Shown here in pieces: positions 58,099 to 64,000 of a stretch of DNA of 64,000 nt; positions within the stretch are counted from its first letter, which is position 1, and every line of letters begins with the position of its first letter. The notes beneath the pieces were generated by a model. It had not been told where the DNA came from. It saw only the letters and a list, made by a program, of their open reading frames with translations, and searched no databases. The DNA lies in assembly GCA_934278995.1 (NCBI GenBank), contig CAKQWM010000002.1:62001-126000 (forward strand). The letters run 5' to 3'. Source of the DNA: an uncultured Clostridia bacterium (GTDB lineage: Bacteria; Bacillota; Clostridia; Christensenellales; Borkfalkiaceae). Made by a program: the position numbers and the translations under genes.

Positions 58099-60903
58099 AT
58101 GGTTAATGTCAGAAAACAACGCTTGCTGATCGTTTTGGCGGTTATCACGGCGTTACTTTTTACGACGTTCGGCGCCGTTACGGTTGCAAGCGCCGCCACG
58201 GTTAACGACGATATTGCGTTAACTTACGCGGACAACAGAAACGTTGTAAAAATCATGGACGAGGTTGCCGGAAACGAACCCGTTTACTTCAAAAAACTGA
58301 AGGAAACTACGGAACTTAGTCCCGAAAAAGTTTTGGAAACCATGAACCGAATCGTTGCGGTTGCAAAAGCCTATACGGCGTTCAAAAAAACGTACGACAA
58401 GGTAGAAGCGTCGCTCGATGAAGTTGAGTTCGACATCGTTTTATGGGGAGATATTACTTCCCTTAACGCCGAAGAAGGCGCGTTTTTTACGGAAAAAATC
58501 AAACTCAACGGCGACAACTATTTAATTTACGACGAAACGGGGGATAATCTCACAGGACTTAAGGCGATACATTCAAAATACGAAGCCGTAAGTTACAGAG
58601 TCGTTCTCGCAAAAGAGTACGCTTCCCTGTTAACCGTAAACAATGCTAATCCGACCGCGAGCGCGACGAGCGTTTACGGTTACTACGACACGGATACGTC
58701 CGCGGATAATTACGGGTTGGCAGGGCTTAACGCCTGTTACGACGAAGGTAAAGCGAAACTGAACGGTTCTTCGGATCCCGCCGGAACGGTTGAGGAATAC
58801 AAAAAGAAGATGGGCGGCATTCCGAGAAACGTTTTTGAATTCGTTTATAACGAATATCTGGAAGCAACCGCCGTCGAAAGAGGCACCCTTTCCGCCGAAG
58901 ACGCCGATCTTAAAAACAATCTCATCGTTAATAAGATGGGCGAATGCGAAAGAAAAGTCGAAGATTTTTATAAGGCAGCCGCCGATGAAATCAAAGCCGC
59001 CTATAAGACGAAGTACACTTATCTTCAGAACTATTTCGCAAATCATCAGGAATACGACGGTACTGCGGTAAGTAAAAACACGGCTTCGCTTACATACGTC
59101 AAAAACGACGTGGTTATCATGACGATAAACGCTTATATAAAAAGCGGTTATCCTGCCACGAAAACGCCTGCTACCGTGTTTGCTCCTCACGCATCCATAG
59201 TGTTGTATTCGGGGACGCTTACGGGAGAAGCGAGAAACGCTTCCGATCTTTTATGCGAAAAGAACGACAAACTCGGCGCCGGATATTTCGTACGCTTCAA
59301 CGTTTACGGCGGAACCACGAATTCTCAGGTTTTCGACACGGAAAAGGCAAATAGCGCGACGACCGGCGGAGTTATTTACGAAATCAAGTTCGATTTAGGA
59401 AAATATTACTCCGAAATCGTTTCCAAAGACCAAGGTCTGATAGGAAACGCGCTTGAAAGCGTACCTTTCCTCAAAGGAGTCTGGGGGGCAAGCGATAAAT
59501 CGTCCCGGATAAAAGACGCTTACGAAACCCTTGAAGGCACCGAAACCGACCTTTGCTATTTATACCAGGACGGACAATTAAAGCCGTTTGACAAAATCGA
59601 TTACCAATCCGACGGAGGTATTTTAATGTTAGAAACTGCAACATTCGGCAACTTTGCTATCGCGGCTGTCGATTCCACACCTAAATTTTTGGGCAATATC
59701 TGGTTCTATGTTATTACGTTCGTCGCGCTTATCCTTATTTGGATAATCGTCGCGCTCGTAAGAAAATTCTACAAATATACGGTTAAGTTCTATTCAAACG
59801 GCGGAAACAAAGTTAAAAATTCCCGCGCGAGAAAGGGCGAATACATCGAAATGCCCGCTAACCCCGTCAGACAAGGTTACGTGTTTGCCGGTTGGTTCGC
59901 GGATAAGGAACTTACCCGTCGTTTCGTTGCGAGCCGTATGGTTACCCGCCACAATCTGAAAGCGTACGCAAAATGGAATCTCGAATTATCCAAAGAACGT
60001 ATCGACAGATACTACGAAACTTTAAGAAACGAATTAGCTTCTCACAGCGCCTTATACGAAGGTTGCGCCATCGAAGAAGGCAAAGAAAAGACGTTTGCCG
60101 TTGTAGTAAAGGGCGAAAAGGATATTACGCTTTACACCGCGTTTGAATTAAAGACGTTAACTCAGGACGGTTACAACGTCAAAGCGTCCGGCGAGGGTTA
60201 CGAAGAAACACCTTCCATGTTCGTTATCGCAACGAGGGACGATTTCGTAGTCGCTCAGAAGATAATCACCAAACTTATCAAGACTTACGACCTTAAAGAA
60301 ACCGAATACGAGGAGGCAAAACCCGAAGAAACAAGGTTTGCTCTTACGCTCGTTGCTCCGGTGGTAGTCGCTGCGGAAGAGGCTGAACCCGTAGAAACCG
60401 CGGAAGAAACCGTAGCGCCCGCCGAAAAAGAAGGCGAAACCGAAGTTACGGTAGAAACGGAAGAAGCGCCCGAAGAACAGGTCGAAGAACAGGTAGAAGA
60501 ACAGGTCGAAGAACCTATCGAAGAACCCGCTCCCGCTACCGAAGAACAACTTATCGAATACTTCACCAAGATTCGCGCCGCCGTTTGCGGTTACGCCTTG
60601 TATGAAAGAAACGATAAAGCGGAAGACGGTAAGATGCTCGTTAAACTGTATAAGAAAGACGACGCCGTTTACTGCTATCTCGCGCTCGATCCCGCTTCTT
60701 ACGGTCTTGAAACCGTCGGGCTCGGCTTCAGCGATACGCCTGCTCTTATGAAGGTATCGACCGATGAAGACCTCGAAAAAGCCGTTTCACTGGTTGAAGC
60801 CGTTATGCTCGCTCACGGGTTTGAAAAATCCGACGAGCCGGTAGAAGAAAAGCCTTACGAAGGCAAAGGGTTCGGTTACAGAATCCACTTCGTGGAAGAA
60901 TAA
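58099..60903 (+). CDS. Large envelope protein with InlB-type repeat and two copies of an unknown domain
   Basis: 934 residues. Signal peptide or anchor (about 1-33), a long extracellular helical and beta region (about 34-520), one transmembrane helix (about 533-556) followed by basic VRKFYKY. A Listeria-Bacteroides repeat follows (about 563-626, VKFYSNGGNKVKNSRARKGE and GYVFAGWFADKELTRRF). Then come two related domains (about 632-740 and 815-915) joined by a Glu/Pro/Val linker; they also resemble the domain in the 33287 protein. Topology puts the repeat and both domains in the cytoplasm. GGAGAG precedes the ATG. Function unknown. Confidence 0.75.
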   Translation: MVNVRKQRLLIVLAVITALLFTTFGAVTVASAATVNDDIALTYADNRNVVKIMDEVAGNEPVYFKKLKETTELSPEKVLETMNRIVAVAKAYTAFKKTYDKVEASLDEVEFDIVLWGDITSLNAEEGAFFTEKIKLNGDNYLIYDETGDNLTGLKAIHSKYEAVSYRVVLAKEYASLLTVNNANPTASATSVYGYYDTDTSADNYGLAGLNACYDEGKAKLNGSSDPAGTVEEYKKKMGGIPRNVFEFVYNEYLEATAVERGTLSAEDADLKNNLIVNKMGECERKVEDFYKAAADEIKAAYKTKYTYLQNYFANHQEYDGTAVSKNTASLTYVKNDVVIMTINAYIKSGYPATKTPATVFAPHASIVLYSGTLTGEARNASDLLCEKNDKLGAGYFVRFNVYGGTTNSQVFDTEKANSATTGGVIYEIKFDLGKYYSEIVSKDQGLIGNALESVPFLKGVWGASDKSSRIKDAYETLEGTETDLCYLYQDGQLKPFDKIDYQSDGGILMLETATFGNFAIAAVDSTPKFLGNIWFYVITFVALILIWIIVALVRKFYKYTVKFYSNGGNKVKNSRARKGEYIEMPANPVRQGYVFAGWFADKELTRRFVASRMVTRHNLKAYAKWNLELSKERIDRYYETLRNELASHSALYEGCAIEEGKEKTFAVVVKGEKDITLYTAFELKTLTQDGYNVKASGEGYEETPSMFVIATRDDFVVAQKIITKLIKTYDLKETEYEEAKPEETRFALTLVAPVVVAAEEAEPVETAEETVAPAEKEGETEVTVETEEAPEEQVEEQVEEQVEEPIEEPAPATEEQLIEYFTKIRAAVCGYALYERNDKAEDGKMLVKLYKKDDAVYCYLALDPASYGLETVGLGFSDTPALMKVSTDEDLEKAVSLVEAVMLAHGFEKSDEPVEEKPYEGKGFGYRIHFVEE

Positions 60904-60911
60904 AAACAGCG

Positions 60912-60940
60912 ACGGCTACCGCTTAACGGCGGTAGCCGTT
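60912..60940 (+). terminator. Hairpin between the envelope protein and FTR-like genes
   Basis: ACGGCTACCGC (60912-60922) pairs with GCGGTAGCCGT (60929-60939); the T-tail is poor, so it may be an attenuator. Confidence 0.6.
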
Positions 60941-60959
60941 TCGATAAAAGAGGAAAATT

Positions 60960-61157
60960 ATGAAAATAAGACTTAACGACGATCAGGAAGTCGTAGAACA
61001 AATTCGGGAAGGTTTGCGCCTTAAAGACGGGTATTGTCCGTGTAAAGTCGGTAAACTTCCTGAAAACAAATGTATGTGCGAAGAGTTCCGCAATCAGATC
61101 AAGGACGAAAATTTTGAAGGTTATTGTCATTGTAAACTTTATTACAAAGAAAAGTAA
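60960..61157 (+). CDS. Ferredoxin:thioredoxin reductase catalytic-chain-like protein
   Basis: 65-residue Fe-S protein with three CxC pairs: CPC (26-28), CMC (38-40) and CHC (56-58), the FTR beta-chain pattern of CPC, CPC, CHC with shorter first and longer second spacing. It likely holds a 4Fe-4S cluster next to a redox-active cysteine pair and passes electrons from ferredoxin to a thioredoxin-like partner. GAGG lies upstream of the ATG. No FTR variable chain is nearby. Confidence 0.8.
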   Translation: MKIRLNDDQEVVEQIREGLRLKDGYCPCKVGKLPENKCMCEEFRNQIKDENFEGYCHCKLYYKEK

Positions 61158-61170
61158 TCTTCATAGGTTT

Positions 61171-61200
61171 AAAAAAAGAAGAATCCGTTTCTTCTTTTTA
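61171..61200 (+). terminator. Terminator after the FTR-like gene
   Basis: AAAGAAGAA pairs with TTCTTCTTT, ending in T-rich sequence. Confidence 0.7.
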
Positions 61201-61245
61201 CCGGTTTTTATAAAAAACCTCGTTTTTGTTTGACAAATAAATAAA

Positions 61246-61309
61246 AAGACGATGACGGTTGCAATTAAACTAAAAAACGGTTTGGTTATTTTTAGTTTGC
61301 AATCGTCTT
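61246..61309 (+). repeat. Long imperfect inverted repeat
   Basis: AAGACGAT, TGCAA and AAACTAAAAA in the left arm, separated by small bulges, pair with TTTTTAGTTT-GCAA-TCGTCTT in the right arm (61288-61309), giving about 21 pairs. Confidence 0.6.
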
Positions 61310-61582
61310 AAAAGAAAGGGGATTCGCCGAAGAATTTCGGTTGAACTTTCTGCGCGGAAACGGTCGCAAACGTCCCTTTCTTTTTTATTTATTCGGTTTT
61401 GTCTTTGGGCGGAAAAACGAATTCAGCCGTTTAAAAAGCGCGGAAAACGACGGATGCCGACTAAATACTTTTTTCTGCGCGCTCCTTTTTAACAGGCGCC
61501 CGTTATTCTTAAAAATTCCGTCGCAATTTATCGTGACAAAACGGATAAACGATATTTCGGCGGAAAAGTAACGCCTAATCAT

Positions 61583-61623
61583 AAAATACGCCTTGCGGTC
61601 TATGAAACCGCAAGGCGTATTTC
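61583..61623. terminator. Strong hairpin upstream of minD
   Basis: AATACGCCTTGCGGT pairs perfectly with ACCGCAAGGCGTATT over 15 bp, with A/T flanks on both sides. Confidence 0.75.
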
Positions 61624-61763
61624 AGACTAAAAAAGAAAAGCGGAAATATTTTTTAATTTTCGATAAAAATCTACCTTCGATTACAAAACGGAACAAAATA
61701 TTCCACGCCGTATATGTTAAACTGATTTTTACCTAAAAAAAGACGGCAAAAGACGGAGCGATT

Positions 61764-62540
61764 ATGGCAAGAAAAATTCTTATTACTTCGGGTAAAGGCG
61801 GCGTCGGCAAAACGAGCGTTACGGCGCATTTAGGGTATTCTCTTTCAAAACTCGGACAAAGGGTAGTCGTTATCGATATGGACGAAGGTCTTAATAATCT
61901 CGACGTGGTTACCGACGTAGATAACAAAGTTTTGTACGATTTAAAAGACGTTTTAGACGGCAAATGTCGGGTAAAACAGACGCTTATAGAAGTAACGCCT
62001 ACCTTTTCGGTCATTGCGTCGCGTCACACTTTTGAAAAGGAACTGACGGGCAAAAACGTAAAAGACCTTACCGACGGTCTTTCCGCTCGTTTCGATTATA
62101 TTCTTATTGATTCACCCGCCGGCATAGATTTCGGCTTTCGGCGCGCCGTTTCTGCCGCCGAGGAGGTGCTTTTGGTGGTAACGCCTACGCTTACGAGCGT
62201 GAGAGACGCCGCGAAAGTTCTTACCATACTCAACAATTATTCGGTAAAGGTTACGGGCGCGGTAATAAATAAAATGAGGGGAGATCTTCTTTTAAGGGGA
62301 GACGTACTCTGCGCGGAGGAAATTTCTTCCGTACTTAAAACCGCGGTGATAGGCTGTATTCCCGACGACGACGCGGTGTATCTCGCCTCGGGCAGGCTCG
62401 ATTCGTCTTCCCGGGCGGATAAGGCTTTCAGAATGCTTGCCAAAAGAATATTGAAAGGAAAAGGCTCGGTTTACGACGCTACTAAATATTACAGAGGAAT
62501 TAAAGGAGCGTTGCGCCGGAATCTTCGGCAAAACGTATAA
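61764..62540 (+). CDS. minD: Septum-site determining ATPase MinD
   Basis: Deviant Walker A ATPase of 258 residues that positions the division site with MinC/MinE. The motif is SGKGGVGKTS (9-18) with the signature Lys11; VVVIDMDEGLNNLD is the switch I region and FDYILIDSPAGID the Walker B. The C-terminal residues YRGIKGALRRNLRQ form a basic amphipathic membrane-targeting helix. GGAG lies upstream. minE follows after 8 bp; minC is not adjacent. Confidence 0.95.
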   Translation: MARKILITSGKGGVGKTSVTAHLGYSLSKLGQRVVVIDMDEGLNNLDVVTDVDNKVLYDLKDVLDGKCRVKQTLIEVTPTFSVIASRHTFEKELTGKNVKDLTDGLSARFDYILIDSPAGIDFGFRRAVSAAEEVLLVVTPTLTSVRDAAKVLTILNNYSVKVTGAVINKMRGDLLLRGDVLCAEEISSVLKTAVIGCIPDDDAVYLASGRLDSSSRADKAFRMLAKRILKGKGSVYDATKYYRGIKGALRRNLRQNV

Positions 62541-62548
62541 AGGTTTTT

Positions 62549-62791
62549 ATGAACAAACAATTATCCCGTACGAAAAAAATAATCGAAAACGACAGGCTTG
62601 GACTCGTTTGCGGTTCGGAAGAAATCATAAGAAGCGACCTCGAAAATCTGTTAGGGGAATATTTTTCGCTTTCGGAACCCGTTAAAATAGAATTTTTAAA
62701 AAAGGGCGATAAGATAGAAATAACCGTATCCGCAACCTGTTCGGGAGTGAAACGCTTTATCGCGGGCGTCGGTAAATATTACAGGTCGTAA
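62549..62791 (+). CDS. minE: Cell division topological specificity factor MinE
   Basis: 80 residues. The MinD-activating helix region SRTKKIIENDRLGLVCGSEEI is followed by the beta/alpha dimer domain (RSDLENLLGEYFSLSEPVKIEF and KIEITVSA), the MinE pattern. AAAGG precedes the ATG. Co-transcribed with minD. Presence of MinE implies a pole-to-pole oscillating system rather than a DivIVA/MinJ-only one. Confidence 0.85.
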   Translation: MNKQLSRTKKIIENDRLGLVCGSEEIIRSDLENLLGEYFSLSEPVKIEFLKKGDKIEITVSATCSGVKRFIAGVGKYYRS

Positions 62792-62861
62792 GAATAAAGC
62801 CGTAATCAGTCGGTATTTATAAAACCGCGTCACCATATAATAATTGAGGCGGGTTTACGGA

Positions 62862-63836
62862 TTGATATTAAATATTTTTATCCTGCTCGGTGGAATAGCG
62901 GTATTTTTGACGGGGCTAAAATTAGTTTCGGACAATTTTACCCTGCTTATCGGCGAAAAAATAAGCGAAAAACTTAAAAAATTATCCTCCTCGTCCGTAG
63001 GGTGCGCGCTTCTCGGCGCGGGAGCAACCGCTCTTACTCAAAGTTCGGTAGCGGTCAATATGATAGCCGTTTCTTTTGCCGAAAAGGGAATAATGAGTTT
63101 AAAAGGAGCGTGCGCCGCAGTAGTTGGGACGAACGTCGGCACGACGATTACCGCGCAACTTACTTCGCTGTCGGGCGGAAACGGTTTCGTCGTTCCGATA
63201 GGGTATTTAATTGCGTTTTTCGGGGTTATATTGCGTGAAATAAACAACGATAAATTATTGCCTTACGGCAACGCCGTTGCGGGGCTTGGTTTTATTTTTA
63301 TAGGCATAAACGTAATGACCGTTTCAATGCAAAGTTTTTATTCCGAGGAGCGGTTTTTAAACTTTTTTCTGATAAAAAGTCCGCCTATATTACTGTTAAA
63401 CGGGTTTTTTATAACTTCAGTCTGTCAAAGTTCATCGGTGGTTACAAGTATGCTCGTAATACTTTCGGGCGGTAAAATAATAACCGTCGAAAGGGCAATA
63501 TACATGATACTCGGGGCAAACGTAGGTTCTTGTACGGCGGTGATTTTCGCTTCCAAGGAAAAGAACGCCTGCGCGAGAAAAGTTGCGTATTTCAATCTCG
63601 TTTTCAATCTTTTAGGGGCTGTTATACTTTTTATTCCGATGATTTTTGCAGGCGATATCGTTTCCGCTTTTTTGGTAAAAATATCCGGAGGCGAAGGCAA
63701 GGCAGTGGCTGATTTTCACACTCTTTTTAATTTGATTTTCGGAATACTTTCTTTGCCGGTGATGGAAAAACTGACCAAAATAACGGATTTTTTGGTTCGG
63801 GAAAGAAATTTATCGGTAAAAAAACGAACGGCTTAA
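62862..63836 (+). CDS. Na/Pi-cotransporter family protein
   Basis: Membrane transporter of 324 residues with the duplicated QSS signature: GATALTQSSVAVN and TSVCQSSSVVTS, each followed by a GTNVGTT/GANVGSC segment. It mediates sodium-coupled phosphate movement by family inference. It lacks the C-terminal PhoU-like domain found in longer members. I prefer the TTG at 62862 as start, with GAGGCGG 9 nt upstream; an in-frame TTG at 62844 precedes that site. An antisense motif copy lies at 63374-63400. Confidence 0.88.
   Translation: MILNIFILLGGIAVFLTGLKLVSDNFTLLIGEKISEKLKKLSSSSVGCALLGAGATALTQSSVAVNMIAVSFAEKGIMSLKGACAAVVGTNVGTTITAQLTSLSGGNGFVVPIGYLIAFFGVILREINNDKLLPYGNAVAGLGFIFIGINVMTVSMQSFYSEERFLNFFLIKSPPILLLNGFFITSVCQSSSVVTSMLVILSGGKIITVERAIYMILGANVGSCTAVIFASKEKNACARKVAYFNLVFNLLGAVILFIPMIFAGDIVSAFLVKISGGEGKAVADFHTLFNLIFGILSLPVMEKLTKITDFLVRERNLSVKKRTA
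63374..63400 (-). repeat. Dispersed 27-bp motif, antisense coding copy
   Basis: TTTAACAGTAATATAG then GCGGACTTTTT, opposite to the transporter gene; shares the TATAGGCGGACTTTT end with the udk copy. Confidence 0.5.
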
Positions 63837-63856
63837 ATATTGTTCGATATATGATT

Positions 63857-63902
63857 TTAACGGGGCTATAGGTCGATAATCGACCTATAGCCCTACTTTT
63901 TT
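63857..63902 (+). terminator. Terminator formed by two inverted copies of the dispersed motif
   Basis: GGGCTATAGGTCGA pairs perfectly with TCGACCTATAGCCC around a TAA loop, followed by TACTTTTTT. Confidence 0.85.
63875..63901 (+). repeat. Dispersed 27-bp motif, palindromic copy
   Basis: GATAATCGACCTATAG then CCCTACTTTTT, 22 of 27; its mirror copy lies on the other strand from 63880 leftwards. Confidence 0.8.
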
Positions 63903-64000
63903 GCTCTTGTATTATTTTTTGACAAAAAAAGGCGAAAAACCGAAAACTGTTTTGCATCGGTTTAACCTATTTTAGTTTGACAACTTTAATTCACTATTAT

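Larger units (their letters stand above)
61201..61763. other. 560-bp region without a convincing gene
   Basis: Two short opposing open frames (about 61341-61582) lack ribosome-binding sites and family features. The region holds a long imperfect hairpin (61246-61309), a strong terminator-like hairpin (61583-61623), and GGAG just upstream of minD. Confidence 0.5.

Noticed and set aside
61341..61582. Two opposing small frames upstream of minD
   Set aside because: They overlap each other on opposite strands with no start signals, and their composition looks like translated hairpin-rich non-coding DNA.
1..64000. tRNA, rRNA, prophage, insertion sequence or biosynthetic cluster
   Set aside because: No cloverleaf, rRNA-like, transposase, integrase or phage structural sequence was seen in any gap or reading frame.

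Overview
This is a chromosomal segment from a low-to-moderate GC, Gram-positive, anaerobic, spore-forming member of the Bacillota, most likely an uncultured gut lineage of class Clostridia. The evidence is lipoprotein signals with no outer-membrane genes, AddAB rather than RecBCD, Bacillota ribosomal-protein leaders, and sporulation genes (YabP, YabQ, a SpoIIQ-like LytM protein, a YwmB-like protein). A Christensenellales-type placement is my guess and was not tested.

Layout. Bases 1-6687 hold the 3' end of an EF-G2-type factor, a PfkB-family sugar kinase, an unknown protein, a Myb-like regulator and the operon yabP-yabQ-divIC-ppx/gppA-M50 protease. Then come gyrB-gyrA (7053-11550), an M13 peptidase, a nucleotidase lipoprotein and a TGS-type nucleoside kinase. 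Next are a secreted endonuclease with a lipoprotein, uridine kinase, a membrane protein, a MATE exporter, flotillin with NfeD, and a DnaQ-type exonuclease. Bases 26538-30950 are an L-rhamnose divergon (AraC regulator against rhaB-rhaA-rhaD) followed by decayed sequence and a CPA2 antiporter. Bases 33287-37827 carry an acidic unknown protein, then rpmG-secE-nusG and rplK-rplA-rplJ-rplL with leader RNAs but without rpoBC. A nitroreductase, MgtE, a lipoprotein, addB-addA, HU, a YwmB/SpoIIQ-like pair and a NifU-like/GGGtGRT pair follow. A 1.3-kb block of tandem and hairpin repeats lies between two convergent genes at 53741-55041. The end holds a methyltransferase, a phosphoesterase, an LMW phosphatase, a DUF2726 protein, a large envelope protein, an FTR-like Fe-S protein, minD-minE and a Na/Pi cotransporter.

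The most unusual signal is not a gene. A 27-bp motif, GATAACGGGCTTATAG followed by CCCGACTTTTT, occurs about 22 times by eye in these 64 kb. It is found on both strands, between genes, in terminator loops, and inside coding regions in different reading registers. The exact 15-mer GATAACGGGCTTATA is present seven times. Its distribution resembles a DNA-level signal such as an uptake sequence or protein-binding site, or a frame-neutral mini-repeat, rather than a protein motif.

Three further patterns stand out. First, five genes (the rha regulator, rhaB, addB, the gene at 49248 and the gene ending at 57748) have a promoter -10 box exactly 6 nt upstream of the start codon and no Shine-Dalgarno, which predicts leaderless mRNAs. 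Second, both genes flanking the 1.3-kb repeat block end in tandem repeats copied from their own 3' ends. Third, an uncharacterised domain of about 105 residues appears three times in two proteins. All calls were made by eye from sequence; no database search was run.
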